From assembly GCA_947177615.1 (NCBI GenBank), contig CAMWUY010000001.1:76828-109336 (forward strand): a stretch of 32,509 bases of DNA, written 5' to 3'. Under the pieces are notes generated by a model. The model was given only the letters and a program-made list of their open reading frames with translations, was not told the DNA's origin and did no database searches. A program made the translations under genes and the position numbers. Below, one piece after another: positions 14,799 to 23,171 of the stretch; position 1 is the first letter of the stretch; each line of letters opens with the position of its first letter. The stretch comes from an uncultured Porphyromonadaceae bacterium (lineage in GTDB: Bacteria > Bacteroidota > Bacteroidia > Bacteroidales > Muribaculaceae).

Positions 14799-15413
14799 AT
14801 GGCTACAAATGTAACCCTCAACGCAAAGCAAATCAACGGTGGCTCACGCGAAATCATCTCCAAGACTTCGCAACTCACGCAGGTACTCCGTACCTTTGAG
14901 ACCCTCTACACCCAAAAACTGCCCTCGTGCGACGGCATGACTGTGGAGGGCTTCATGAGCGCAATGGGCGTGGAGCGTTTCACCACCACCAACAAAAAGG
15001 GCGTGGTGACGAAAAAAGGCTACACCCCCGGCACTATCCGCAAAGGGTGGAATGACTCTATGCAGACCGAAGAGGGCAAAATGTGCGTGTTCAAGAACGT
15101 GCCGGCGAAGTACAAGGACGAAGAGGGCACGGTCTATCGTGTATTCACACCCGAAGAGGCTGCAAAGATTGACGGCAAGTGCGTTTCACGCTTCATGCTG
15201 TCGGAAATCGCCGACGACAAGTGGACTGTCGCAATTATTCTGCGCGGTCTGAAACAGGGTCGTGACTTCAAGAAGTACAATGACCGTTCTGTGGAGTCCG
15301 AAATGGCGTGGGAAGAGATGGATGATTTGTGTATCACCCGTATCGTCGAGGACGAAAACGGCAAGGAAGTCCGCGAAATCAAGTGCATTAAAAAGGATGA
15401 GGTGTATTTCTGA
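14799..15413 (+). CDS. Hypothetical 204-aa protein
   Basis: 204 aa from ATG 14799 (MATNVTLNAKQINGG); the track start at 14703 is a GTG. Not recognised. The first ~70 residues are helical ('SREIISKTSQLTQVLRTFETLYTQKL', 'MTVEGFMSAMGVERF'), followed by 'GYTPGTIRKGWNDSM', a strand-rich middle and an acidic end ('EMDDLCITRIVEDENGKEVREI'). It is expressed after the long control region with a hairpin over its leader, so it may be an early, regulated gene. G+C and codon use look higher than in the 12.8-14.1 kb region. Confidence 0.65.
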   Translation: MATNVTLNAKQINGGSREIISKTSQLTQVLRTFETLYTQKLPSCDGMTVEGFMSAMGVERFTTTNKKGVVTKKGYTPGTIRKGWNDSMQTEEGKMCVFKNVPAKYKDEEGTVYRVFTPEEAAKIDGKCVSRFMLSEIADDKWTVAIILRGLKQGRDFKKYNDRSVESEMAWEEMDDLCITRIVEDENGKEVREIKCIKKDEVYF

Positions 15414-15480
15414 GCCTCACTCCCTATAATCTAAAGTCGGAAACACCCAAAGCACCGGGTGTGAATTGGTGTCCTCGTAA

Positions 15481-15630
15481 ATGAACATTTTTGCCACTAT
15501 CGGGGTATGTGGCGCCTGTGTGCCGGATGACGGGTTTAGACTATCTGATGGGGCAATGTCAAAAATCGGTGGCATTGTTATTAAGAGCCGTATTTATGAC
15601 GCAACATTCGTGGCGAAGTACAAGCCATAG
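15481..15630 (+). CDS. Small hypothetical protein (49 aa)
   Basis: 49 aa, below the ORF track cutoff: MNIFATIGVCGACVPDDGFRLSDGAM...VAKYKP. Not recognised. It contains CGAC (CxxC). It starts 67 nt after the previous stop, with a small hairpin (ACACCC...GGGTGT, about 15442-15461) between them, and ends 52 nt before the next ATG. This frame is a better explanation of the interval than the TTG extension of the next gene shown in the track. Confidence 0.4.
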   Translation: MNIFATIGVCGACVPDDGFRLSDGAMSKIGGIVIKSRIYDATFVAKYKP

Positions 15631-15682
15631 GTGTGCAATGGTGTTCGAGCCCCCTAAGCGTCAACCAATAAAATTCAATGCA

Positions 15683-16177
15683 ATGGCAACAAAAACATTC
15701 AAAGGGGTATCTATGCCCAAATCTGAGCTCAACGCCTATGGTGTTGGGCTTTTGCGTTTGAGTGAGGCACATATCAATGCCGAAAACTTCAAGCGTGAGG
15801 AGATAGAGTATATCGGCAAATGTAGCATCCGCCGGCGTAAGGTGGTGCTGGGTCGTATCGGAAACGTGTGGGGAATTAGTGGGCGCATGGCGGAACAGCG
15901 TCGCCAAGTGACCGCACAATTCCAAGCAAACTTGCGGTTCCGGGCGCACTATGTCATCGAGGGAAAGCGTGTGACTGTGCTTCACGTTTCTCGCAATGTG
16001 AGTGCTGAAAAGGCTATGTCCGATTATGAGTGCCGCGATACTTCAAAACCTGTCTGGGATATGTCCGCAAAGGAGATATTTCGTGTCGCCAAAGGTGCAA
16101 GACCTTCACGCAAACACGCTCCCAAAATGGGTCTTTCAACTCGCATTGCCAATGCTGCCCGTATGGAGAAACTTTAA
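15683..16177 (+). CDS. Hypothetical basic protein (164 aa)
   Basis: 164 aa from ATG 15683 (MATKTFKGVSMPKSELN); the track start at 15491 is TTG and runs through another small frame. Not recognised. It is basic, with 'CSIRRRKVVLGRIGNVWGISGRMAEQRRQVTAQFQANLRFRAHYVIEGKRVTVLHV' in the middle and 'VAKGARPSRKHAPKMGLSTRIANAARMEKL' at the end. The Arg/Lys content fits nucleic-acid binding, but no domain is identified. Confidence 0.6.
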   Translation: MATKTFKGVSMPKSELNAYGVGLLRLSEAHINAENFKREEIEYIGKCSIRRRKVVLGRIGNVWGISGRMAEQRRQVTAQFQANLRFRAHYVIEGKRVTVLHVSRNVSAEKAMSDYECRDTSKPVWDMSAKEIFRVAKGARPSRKHAPKMGLSTRIANAARMEKL

Positions 16178-16203
16178 TAACAACCCAATAAAAATTCACC
16201 AAA

Positions 16204-16320
16204 ATGATTAGAACAGTTTATTTCATCTGCGGTCGCCCTCGTGTGGCTGTGAGAGTCGCCTCCTGTGCTGGTGGCGTGTACGTCAATTACGCTAACCCTT
16301 CAAAATCCAACAAAAAATGA
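16204..16320 (+). CDS. Small hypothetical protein (38 aa)
   Basis: 38 aa, too short for the track: MIRTVYFICGRPRVAVRVASCAGGVYVNYANPSKSNKK. Its TGA overlaps the ATG of the next gene (ATGA), a coupling seen many times in this window, and this is the main support for it being real. Not recognised. Confidence 0.4.
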   Translation: MIRTVYFICGRPRVAVRVASCAGGVYVNYANPSKSNKK

Positions 16321-16736
16321 AATCGCTTTTCAAACTCGCTGCGGTCGGCTGTCTCGCCGCCGTTCTCGGTGTCGGCTGTGCCGTCGCCGCTTCTTTCGTG
16401 AAGTATCAGGAAGAAATCATGGAGTCCATCACGGATTATCCGTCTGAAAACCGTCCTGTGAGCGGAATGTTCTTCTCCACTGAATATGTGGTGGAAGAGT
16501 ACGAGTATGACGATGCCTATTGTCTGCTCTATGATGATGCGGACGCAAATATGTTCGAGTGTGAAATTATCGTTGACCTCGAAACCTATGAACTGGTGCA
16601 GTATCATATCGAGAATGACAAGAAACTCGTCGGCTCCCTGGTGCTGAATGACGATTACAGTTATGACGGTCTGGAAGTGTTCACCTTTATGCCCAACCCT
16701 GAATTTGAGATGGCGGACGCAAGTGCAAACCTCTAA
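16317..16736 (+). CDS. Predicted exported or membrane-anchored protein
   Basis: 139 aa. It begins with a basic start and a hydrophobic segment (MKSLFKLAAVGCLAAVLGVGCAVAASF), which is a signal peptide or single membrane anchor. 'GVGC' is only a weak lipobox. The mature part is acidic and Tyr-rich ('YVVEEYEYDDAYCLLYDDADANMFECEIIVDLETYELVQYHI'). Not recognised. It is coupled to the 38-aa frame upstream and followed 12 nt later by another secreted protein, making a small envelope-directed pair. Confidence 0.6.
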   Translation: MKSLFKLAAVGCLAAVLGVGCAVAASFVKYQEEIMESITDYPSENRPVSGMFFSTEYVVEEYEYDDAYCLLYDDADANMFECEIIVDLETYELVQYHIENDKKLVGSLVLNDDYSYDGLEVFTFMPNPEFEMADASANL

Positions 16737-16748
16737 AAACTCCCAACA

Positions 16749-17054
16749 ATGAAGAAAATCATTCTCACACTGGTTCTCGCGGTGGCTGCCATATCTGCCT
16801 ATGCCGCCGATGAAGTCAAGAACGACACAATCCCCGTCAACAATTCGGAGATAGTCAAAATCGTGGAAGATGAGAGCGTCAATTCCAAAGGCAACAAAGT
16901 GACCAAGTTCTATTTCCTGTATGCCGGCGAACTGATACCGGCTTCCCGACACGTTGTGGAGTCCTACAATCTCTGCAAGAAACACGAGGCAAAATGCCGC
17001 CTCGCTGTGGTCGTAAACAAGAAAAACAACCGTAAACGTATAATTCTAAACTAA
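16749..17054 (+). CDS. Predicted secreted small protein
   Basis: 101 aa. A clear signal peptide (MKKIILTLVLAVAAISAYA) has a likely cleavage after AYA, before ADEVKND. The mature ~82 residues are polar with 'KVTKFYFLYAGELIPASRHVVESYNLCKKHEAKCRLAVVVNKKNNRKRI'. The two Cys could form a disulfide in the periplasm. Not recognised. It is next to another signal-bearing gene. Confidence 0.65.
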   Translation: MKKIILTLVLAVAAISAYAADEVKNDTIPVNNSEIVKIVEDESVNSKGNKVTKFYFLYAGELIPASRHVVESYNLCKKHEAKCRLAVVVNKKNNRKRIILN

Positions 17055-17061
17055 TAAGGCT

Positions 17062-17229
17062 ATGGCAAATTATTATGCAATGTCTGTTTCCGAACTGGAG
17101 GCAGAGCGTGACCGACTTGAAGCAAAGATGATGGCGTCCAATGACACCGCCGAAATCGAACTGCTCAGTCAGGATATTGAGGGTATCGAGGATATTCTCA
17201 GTGAGCGCGATTCTATGGCAGAGGATTAA
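17062..17229 (+). CDS. Small acidic coiled-coil protein (55 aa)
   Basis: 55 aa, below the track cutoff: MANYYAMSVSELEAERDRLEAKMMASNDTAEIELLSQDIEGIEDILSERDSMAED. Leu/Ile heptads predict a short helical hairpin or coiled coil. It begins 7 nt after the previous stop and ends 20 nt before a terminator. Not recognised as a named family. Confidence 0.55.
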   Translation: MANYYAMSVSELEAERDRLEAKMMASNDTAEIELLSQDIEGIEDILSERDSMAED

Positions 17230-17249
17230 ACTGCCCAAACCAAAACTCT

Positions 17250-17283
17250 GGTCGGTACTTCATTTGAGGTGCCGACCTTTTTC
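17250..17283 (+). terminator. Terminator-like hairpin
   Basis: GGTCGGTAC pairs with GTGCCGACC (one mismatch) across a 10-nt loop, followed by TTTTTC. It ends the 14.8-17.2 kb set. The track start of the next ORF (GTG 17269) falls inside it and is therefore unlikely. Confidence 0.75.
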
Positions 17284-17307
17284 TTTAACTCCAAAAACAA
17301 AATCAAA

Positions 17308-17829
17308 ATGATGAGAATCAACTTTTCAAGTGTACTTGCGGACGTATTTTCTCAGTACACTACTGCCGATGAACTGAAATCCGCCGCTAATGCGATGTGC
17401 GCTCAGATTAAGGAAGCGTATGAGGCTCGTTTCAAAGAACTCACTCCCAACGCAAAAACTGCATCAAAACCTGCGACCGCCCCGGCTGCTCCTGCAAAGC
17501 CTGAAGCAAAGCCCAAAAAGGATAAGACCGCCAAGACCAAGCCTGCTGAGGCGCCTAAGACTGAAGCCAAGTCTGCCGGCGACACCGACACATTGGTCGC
17601 AATCACTGACCTCAAAGCCATCAAGAAACTCGGACTCACTTTCGAGAAGTACAACGACCGTTGCTGGGTGCTTCGCGGCGATACCAAGCCACTTCGCAAA
17701 GTTCTTAAAGAACAGTTCAAAGGCGTTTTCAACAGCCATTTGTCTGGTGGCGAGGGCTGGGTTATCAAGACTGCCAACGTGGAGGAATGTGCCAAGGCTC
17801 TCGGCTTAAAACTTCCCAAGGCTGCATGA
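17308..17829 (+). CDS. Protein with Ala/Pro/Lys linker and C-terminal GW-type domain
   Basis: 173 aa from ATG 17308 (an adjacent ATG is at 17311). A short helical N-terminus (RINFSSVLADVFSQY...AQIKEAYEARFKELT) is followed by an ~45-residue Ala/Pro/Lys linker (APAAPAKPEAKPKKDKTAKTKPAEAPK). A C-terminal domain of ~75 residues holds 'YNDRCWVLRGDTKPLRKVLKEQFKGVFNSHLSGGEGWVIKTANVEECAKAL'. The 'GDTKP...FN..L..G.GW' pattern resembles a small domain attached to DNA-processing proteins of Bacteroidetes mobile elements; this is from memory. A hairpin follows the stop. Confidence 0.6.
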   Translation: MMRINFSSVLADVFSQYTTADELKSAANAMCAQIKEAYEARFKELTPNAKTASKPATAPAAPAKPEAKPKKDKTAKTKPAEAPKTEAKSAGDTDTLVAITDLKAIKKLGLTFEKYNDRCWVLRGDTKPLRKVLKEQFKGVFNSHLSGGEGWVIKTANVEECAKALGLKLPKAA

Positions 17830-17845
17830 ATCAATCGGATGAGCA

Positions 17846-17880
17846 TAAAGGGCAGTGTTTGCCCAGAGCATTGCCCTTTA
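17846..17880 (+). terminator. Hairpin after the 17308 gene
   Basis: TAAAGGGCA (17846-17854) pairs with TGCCCTTTA (17872-17880). A T-rich but interrupted tail (TCAATTATT) follows, so it is a likely but imperfect terminator. Confidence 0.55.
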
Positions 17881-17948
17881 TCAATTATTAACATCCATTA
17901 AGAAAAATCTGAGCAACAAATCTTCTAATAAACAAAAACGGACTCACA

Positions 17949-18188
17949 ATGAAAAAGACCTCAATCGAAATTCTCAATGCCGTGCTGACTATTCTTGTCG
18001 GCATAGTTACGCTCATCCTCTGTGCAAGACGTATGGTGTGGCTCAAAGTGAGCCGCAACATTCTCAGACCTCATTTTGGCATTGAGACCAGGGCTTATCG
18101 GAAGTGGCATGACAAACGCTCTGCCCACATCCAGAAGCTGCTTGACAAGGAACATAAAGACAACCCCAATATAATTTCATTCGTATGA
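17949..18188 (+). CDS. Small single-pass membrane protein
   Basis: 79 aa. Residues ~8-26 form one membrane helix (ILNAVLTILVGIVTLILCA), followed by a basic cytoplasmic-type tail (RRMVWLKVSRNILRPHF...YRKWHDKRSAHIQKLLDKEHKDN). Not recognised. Its TGA overlaps the next ATG (ATGA), so it leads a translationally coupled set. Confidence 0.6.
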   Translation: MKKTSIEILNAVLTILVGIVTLILCARRMVWLKVSRNILRPHFGIETRAYRKWHDKRSAHIQKLLDKEHKDNPNIISFV

Positions 18189-18907
18189 CACCGAATATCT
18201 CTAAAATAATTCAGACCATGAGCAATATTGTGGCTGATGTTATGACTTCATTCCAGTCGGATTTTGAGAATTTCGATCGCCCATATATCGAAAACGCCGA
18301 CAGTTCTAAGTTTCCGATGATTTGGATTGTCGGGAAATCCCATACCCATCTCTTGAATTTGGGCGAATATGAAGAGCACTTCAGTGAAAACGAAGTGGCA
18401 CGATTTGCCTATGTTCAGGGTGGCAATCCTTTTTTCTCTTTTCTCGATGCTCTTGGTGGCGACCATCTTTTCTTGATAGAGCCGGACGGCGTGAGGGAAA
18501 TCACTGAAAAGCAAGCGCGTGAAGTTTGCCGTGACATAGTGACTCCAGTTGCTGAGAAGTGGATAAAAGAAAATGGTCCGCTTCCGACAAAAGTTCAGGT
18601 GCCGGTCAAGTTCTTCAATATCACGCTATCCAAAATCAAAGAACTGATCCGCGAATGTGAGGCGCACAACGATAATTCTCTTATCGAAATATTCCGGCGC
18701 TTTCATAATTATCGCCGTGTCGCAAAAGACCAATACATCCAGATTTCTTATAATCCCGGATATAACGAGTTTACCTTTTGCGAATACACCAACGGCAAGC
18801 AAGGTCTGGTCGGAGGTATTATCTTTCATGGCTGGCCCGAAACAGGCTATATGGTGAATGGCTCTTATCAAATGGAGCCAACATACGGTTGGTCATCACA
18901 CACTTAA
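18185..18907 (+). CDS. Hypothetical 240-aa protein
   Basis: 240 aa, not recognised. Segments include 'KFPMIWIVGKSHTHLLNLGEYEEHF', 'FAYVQGGNPFFSFLDALGGDHLFLIEPDGVREIT', a helical middle ('KFFNITLSKIKELIRECEAHNDNS'), and an aromatic C-terminus ('GGIIFHGWPETGYMVNGSYQMEPTYGWSSHT'). There is no signal peptide. It is coupled by ATGA to the membrane protein before it. Confidence 0.6.
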   Translation: MTPNISKIIQTMSNIVADVMTSFQSDFENFDRPYIENADSSKFPMIWIVGKSHTHLLNLGEYEEHFSENEVARFAYVQGGNPFFSFLDALGGDHLFLIEPDGVREITEKQAREVCRDIVTPVAEKWIKENGPLPTKVQVPVKFFNITLSKIKELIRECEAHNDNSLIEIFRRFHNYRRVAKDQYIQISYNPGYNEFTFCEYTNGKQGLVGGIIFHGWPETGYMVNGSYQMEPTYGWSSHT

Positions 18908-18918
18908 CTTTTACAACT

Positions 18919-19896
18919 ATGTGCAATGAAATGAAACCCTGGGAGCCTTATCTTCCAGAGCATGTCTGCCTTTACTATGTGGATTACAACAGTAACCTTG
19001 ATGGTAACACAAAACAACTTCAGAAGTGTATCGAGGACAATAATCTTTATCCCATATCAGAATCCATAGATGAATGGTGGGATTTTCCTGAAGGTCAGTA
19101 TCTCGACGATATGCAGAGGGCTATGGAGAATGACGATATAGAATGGGATGATGACTGGAGAGATGAAATCATCGAAGCCTTGCGCGAAAAGGATGATAGC
19201 GACCCAGTGAAAGACCTAATCCGCAACACCTCCGATATTCACTGTTATTTTGACCTCGGATATGATGTCGATGAGCCATTCGGCGCCGATGAGGAAGAGC
19301 AGGAAGAAGAGATTGACGGCATTTGCAAGGTGTTGAAAATTGCCAAGGATTCTCCTATGCGTGAGAAAATCGCCGGAATCTACTATAACGCTTCTTATGG
19401 TGGTAGCCTTCGCATATATTTTCCGGCTGGTCTGCTGACTTTGCTTTCCGGCAATGGTTGGGACGGCAGCAAGGAGGATTTTAAGTCTATCAAATTCAAA
19501 GGGAAATTTCGCGTGGTCATCATTGACACAATGAATGGTAGTGGTGATTTTGAGGATGACATTGAGCTTGATGTTGAATATGATTTTGACCGCTCATTGC
19601 TCGGCATATCTGAAGAGGACCACTACGGTTTTGAAGAGATTTTCGGTGACGATTGCGGAATTAAGCATTGCGAAACTCCGACTTTTGAAAAGGAAACAAA
19701 AGCCGAAACCGTCCACGTCGAAAATGAAGCACTCACTCAGGAACGTGAAAGACAGCAGAAATACAATGACACTTTCAAAGCTGGCAAATGCACATTCGGC
19801 GACTGCGATATGAACCGACACCGGGATATTCAATACAGCAACGTCTTTCCATGTGGTTGGCATTGTCCTCACTGCGGCATGACTTGGATTAATTAA
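18919..19896 (+). CDS. Acidic hypothetical protein with C-terminal zinc ribbon
   Basis: 325 aa from ATG 18919 (MCNEMKPWEPYLPEHV); the track start at 18778 is a TTG inside the previous gene. Very acidic ('MENDDIEWDDDWRDEIIEALREKDDS', 'GADEEEQEEEIDG'). The last ~35 residues hold 'CTFGDCDMNRHRD' and 'PCGWHCPHCGMTWIN', a likely zinc-binding tail. A Glu/Gln/Lys-rich linker precedes it. Not recognised. The acidic body could mimic DNA or bind a basic partner, but that is speculation. Confidence 0.6.
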   Translation: MCNEMKPWEPYLPEHVCLYYVDYNSNLDGNTKQLQKCIEDNNLYPISESIDEWWDFPEGQYLDDMQRAMENDDIEWDDDWRDEIIEALREKDDSDPVKDLIRNTSDIHCYFDLGYDVDEPFGADEEEQEEEIDGICKVLKIAKDSPMREKIAGIYYNASYGGSLRIYFPAGLLTLLSGNGWDGSKEDFKSIKFKGKFRVVIIDTMNGSGDFEDDIELDVEYDFDRSLLGISEEDHYGFEEIFGDDCGIKHCETPTFEKETKAETVHVENEALTQERERQQKYNDTFKAGKCTFGDCDMNRHRDIQYSNVFPCGWHCPHCGMTWIN

Positions 19897-19907
19897 AAAG
19901 TAAAGCC

Positions 19908-20741
19908 ATGAACGATAATCTATTGATTGAGACCAAGGAGATTGGTAATCATCGAGTTAAAATATACTACGACGCATGGGGGCAGAGTCCAATCACAAAT
20001 TCTGATATGGCTGCTCGGTACTTGTTCGAGTATAACGATTGCTATCATCATACTCTTCACGAGGAATGTAACTGGAAAGACTGGTTTCTTGAAAACCGAC
20101 ACTCTCTGGAGGATGCACTGCGCTATATGGCGGCAGACGTTGTGAAGCAGAAAGACATAATCAATTATTACAAAAAGGGTGAGATTGATGGTCTGCGCTT
20201 CATCTATGATCGACATGAGCGTGAGTGGAAGTTACAGACATGGGAAGAATGGCTGGGCGGTTGGCACACTCGATATGAGATTGAGCCATGTGACCTCAAA
20301 AAGTACGATGTTCGCCCTGAGTTAGTCGAGTGTCTGAGTAAAGATGACCTTATATCGCTCATTCAAGACTGCGCTAAGGATTTTGTCATCAAAGAATGGA
20401 GCACCACCGGATATTCTCAGGGAGATTTGGTGAAGGGCGTAGCCTATATGTCGAAAGAACGATATGACAAAATGGTCGGAGACACCGGTAAGCCTTGGAA
20501 AGAACATGCTGATTATCTTATAGACTTGGAAGTCAAAGAAATCGGAATGTGGATGTGGGGCGATGTTAAAGGCTATGTCCTTGAAAAGAAAGTACCATTC
20601 ACCAAAGTCTATGACGATGATAATCGTGAGGATGAAGAGGATATTGAATGGGAAGAGGTCGGCTCCTGCTGGGGTTTCTTTATGGAAACCGAAGAACTCA
20701 TTAATGAGGTGATTTCGGAATACAGTCTAAAATCTGCTTAA
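19908..20741 (+). CDS. Hypothetical 277-aa acidic protein
   Basis: 277 aa, not recognised. Trp- and acid-rich ('ECNWKDWFLENRHSLEDALRYMAADVV', 'KLQTWEEWLGGWHTRYEIEPCDL', 'DDDNREDEEDIEWEEVGSCWGFFMETEELINEVI'). The C-terminal 'EVGSCWGFFMETEEL' resembles motifs of small phage proteins from Bacteroidetes that I cannot name. No membrane segment. It sits in the long co-directional run with short gaps on both sides. Confidence 0.55.
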   Translation: MNDNLLIETKEIGNHRVKIYYDAWGQSPITNSDMAARYLFEYNDCYHHTLHEECNWKDWFLENRHSLEDALRYMAADVVKQKDIINYYKKGEIDGLRFIYDRHEREWKLQTWEEWLGGWHTRYEIEPCDLKKYDVRPELVECLSKDDLISLIQDCAKDFVIKEWSTTGYSQGDLVKGVAYMSKERYDKMVGDTGKPWKEHADYLIDLEVKEIGMWMWGDVKGYVLEKKVPFTKVYDDDNREDEEDIEWEEVGSCWGFFMETEELINEVISEYSLKSA

Positions 20742-20753
20742 TCTACAATCAAA

Positions 20754-21035
20754 ATGCTACGATATCCAAATCCGATATACTCCAATAGCCTGAAGAAGAA
20801 AATCAAGCAAATCAACAAGACTCAGGCTCGTAAACTGTATGAGGCTGGGGAAACAGTTTATCTGCTTCCCTGCCTTTGCAGAGTTGATGGTGTGTGGGTT
20901 TCTCCATACCCCATTGATAAGGAACACGCTGTATGGTGGGGCGACTCGTTTGAGAGCGATGTCCTCAGCTTCACCAATTATAACTGCTGCTCAGAATTGG
21001 GCAAATATCCAATCTTTTTCAAAGAAATAGAATGA
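20754..21035 (+). CDS. Hypothetical 93-aa protein
   Basis: 93 aa, not recognised. It has a basic N-terminus ('SLKKKIKQINKTQARKLYEAGETVYLLPCLCRVDGVWVSP'), followed by 'AVWWGDSFESDVLSFTNYNCCSELGKYPIFF'. It is compact and Cys/Trp-rich. Its TGA overlaps the next ATG (ATGA). Confidence 0.55.
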   Translation: MLRYPNPIYSNSLKKKIKQINKTQARKLYEAGETVYLLPCLCRVDGVWVSPYPIDKEHAVWWGDSFESDVLSFTNYNCCSELGKYPIFFKEIE

Positions 21036-21415
21036 AAAGAGTCATAATAAAAAACTACAATTTTGTAGCGGATGCTTTATATGAAATATTTGAGCATCTA
21101 ATGGTTGCGAAAGCTAACGATTCCTTTGAGTTTGTACCTGAAGGACGAGAATATGGCTTCATGGTAACTCCACAACCTAAATATCGAATTACTCCAGACA
21201 ATCGGGAGGTGCCGGCACTTCCATTTTATGACTTTAATTGGGAGATGTATAATGATAAATGCGGAGTATATCGCGGAATGGAATGGGGGTGGACATTAAA
21301 AGTTCAGGAAAACCTCTTCTTTATTTCAATGCCTGGGAACATCCCAAGCGACTTTGAAATGATTTGTTGGTATCACAATTTCTATACTAACGGAAACAAA
21401 AACAGTCTTATATGA
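21032..21415 (+). CDS. Hypothetical 127-aa protein
   Basis: 127 aa, not recognised. 'NFVADALYEIFEHLMVAKANDSFEFVPEGREYGFMVTPQPKYRITPDN' is followed by a Trp-rich half ('YDFNWEMYNDKCGVYRGMEWGWTLKVQENLFFISMPGNI'). Coupled by ATGA on both sides, so its level is tied to its neighbours. Confidence 0.55.
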   Translation: MKRVIIKNYNFVADALYEIFEHLMVAKANDSFEFVPEGREYGFMVTPQPKYRITPDNREVPALPFYDFNWEMYNDKCGVYRGMEWGWTLKVQENLFFISMPGNIPSDFEMICWYHNFYTNGNKNSLI

Positions 21416-21930
21416 TGAATTTTGATTTAACATCATTGGAACAGTATCGTGCTCCAAAGATTCAAGACTACATTGCTGTAATAGGCAAAGTCACTCGTGT
21501 CATGAATCTTCGCATTGTGAAGAAGAATGATAAGGGAGCGAAACAAGAATACTTTACACGTTTTGAGTGTGGAGTAGATATTATACCACTTGCAAGTGGA
21601 GGACATATCATTATTACAACTCTTGGCTTTTACGCTTTTTCTTTCGTAGAGTTTGTAACAAAGTTTTTAGCATACCAGCGAATAAAAATAAAAGAAAGTG
21701 CTTCAACTTTAAGGTATTTTGGTCAAACCACCACTGTTTTGGGGTTGGGTTTCATTTTTTCAGACGATACAGATGCTCTTTCAACGTCAAGTGTGGATGA
21801 GGATGGCAATATAGTCTATGAAAATGTTGAGCCAGAATATGTAGAAGATGAAAGGCTGATAAAAGATATCAAATGCTATGCTTCTACTGACTTGTTTATC
21901 GAAGCACTCAGTAAATTAAATAAAAAATGA
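21412..21930 (+). CDS. Hypothetical 172-aa protein
   Basis: 172 aa, not recognised. The first ~110 residues look beta-rich ('DYIAVIGKVTRVMNLRIVKKNDKGAKQEYFTRFECGVDIIPLASGGHIIITTLGF', 'KIKESASTLRYFGQTTTVLGLGFIF'), perhaps a small OB-like or jelly-type fold. The end is acidic and helical. Coupled by ATGA to both neighbours. Confidence 0.55.
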   Translation: MMNFDLTSLEQYRAPKIQDYIAVIGKVTRVMNLRIVKKNDKGAKQEYFTRFECGVDIIPLASGGHIIITTLGFYAFSFVEFVTKFLAYQRIKIKESASTLRYFGQTTTVLGLGFIFSDDTDALSTSSVDEDGNIVYENVEPEYVEDERLIKDIKCYASTDLFIEALSKLNKK

Positions 21931-22529
21931 TATATACAGTCGAAGAAAGCCTCCACAATTTCCAGTTCTGGAGTGGTGGCAAAGATAGAGCTGATAAATG
22001 CTCAATCGAAGAACTTGATAGCATTGAGAAATTTCTGGAAGAGATTGCACCGGAAGATGGCTGGACTGATTCAGGCATTAACGATATGTTCTGGTTTGAT
22101 TTCGATACTCTTGCCCAGCACCTCGGCTATAAGAATGAAGAGGATTTTGACCTCCAGCATGACCCCAACTATCTCGATGATGACGATTTGGAGGAATTTG
22201 TCGAAGAGTGGTTCGCCGATTTCCTTCAGGGTGTCAAAGATAGAGAGGGAACTGATGGACTGGTCAGTCTGTATGAAAACTGTTTCTCTGGTGATTATAT
22301 GGATTTTGCCTTGACTGATGAAGAAAAAGCGGAGGCAGAAGATGCCCTTGATTATCCAGGCTGGATAGGTGAACGCATTTACGATCACCTTCTCACAGTT
22401 AAGGCTGCCGACCTTATGGAAGCGCTTTTTGAGGATGACAATGGTCACGAAAATTTGGAGAATTTTCCTACAAAAGAGCAGTTCCGAAAAGAAATGATGT
22501 GCAAACATAAAAAATCCGAACAGCAATGA
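21927..22529 (+). CDS. Acidic hypothetical 200-aa protein
   Basis: 200 aa, strongly acidic, not recognised. 'IYTVEESLHNFQFWSGGKDRADKCSIEELDSIEKFLEEI...WTDSGINDMFWFDFDTLAQHLGYKNEEDF' resembles the opening of small proteins often found in Bacteroidetes mobile elements. A Tyr/Asp-rich middle and a basic tail (CKHKKSEQQ) follow. Coupled by ATGA to both neighbours. Confidence 0.6.
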   Translation: MIYTVEESLHNFQFWSGGKDRADKCSIEELDSIEKFLEEIAPEDGWTDSGINDMFWFDFDTLAQHLGYKNEEDFDLQHDPNYLDDDDLEEFVEEWFADFLQGVKDREGTDGLVSLYENCFSGDYMDFALTDEEKAEAEDALDYPGWIGERIYDHLLTVKAADLMEALFEDDNGHENLENFPTKEQFRKEMMCKHKKSEQQ

Positions 22530-23167
22530 AAACATTTAATGAATTTATGCTTGATTGGTGGCATAACTACCTTGATGAAGCAGATGAGGCTACTCTGAAA
22601 GCATTGATGGAAAACCTTATTGGTGAAGAAGAAACTATTGAGGATTATATCCCCGATGATGCAGAAAGCCCTTATGATTGGTTATATGCCAATATGACTG
22701 AGGCAAGTGAGATATATAAAAAATATTTCAGTTTCAGCAGTGATGGGCTAAATCCTGATACTATGCCTAAAATTGAAGAGCTTGCCTATCAGATGCTGAA
22801 GGAAAACGCTGATTGGTTCGTTCATCGTTATCCCTCGCAACAAGACACACTGCCAAGTTTCGCAGAGACTTTTCTTAGAGATATGGCAGACCATATTTCA
22901 GGTTATGATAATCCTGAAGGATTTTTCAAAGACCTTCAGCATGGTTGCTCATCCGGACTAATAGGAATGCTAATTTATAATAGCGACTGCAAGCAAATCT
23001 ATATCGAACACATAGATGATATGGAAGAGTATGTGGAACAAATTTATGAGGAAATAGGATATGTCGAGAATAAAAATCGTCTCCCTCATTACACACTCGT
23101 TTGCTGGATATGCTATGAGGAATTTGGTTTTCAAATTGGTCGAGCCTTGTTCCCTGAAACATTCTAA
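22526..23167 (+). CDS. Acidic helical hypothetical 213-aa protein
   Basis: 213 aa, not recognised. Rich in acidic and aromatic residues ('FMLDWWHNYLDEADEATLKALMENLIGEEETIEDYIPDDAESPYDWLYANMTEASEIYKKYF') and probably helical. No signal peptide or metal motif. It has an ATGA overlap with the previous gene and a 4-nt gap to the next. Confidence 0.55.
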   Translation: MKTFNEFMLDWWHNYLDEADEATLKALMENLIGEEETIEDYIPDDAESPYDWLYANMTEASEIYKKYFSFSSDGLNPDTMPKIEELAYQMLKENADWFVHRYPSQQDTLPSFAETFLRDMADHISGYDNPEGFFKDLQHGCSSGLIGMLIYNSDCKQIYIEHIDDMEEYVEQIYEEIGYVENKNRLPHYTLVCWICYEEFGFQIGRALFPETF

Positions 23168-23171
23168 AAAT

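Noticed and set aside
15625-15675. tRNA-like 3' end (GTTCGAGCC...ACCA)
   Set aside because: The T-stem does not pair properly and no D or anticodon arm fits upstream, so the resemblance is accidental.
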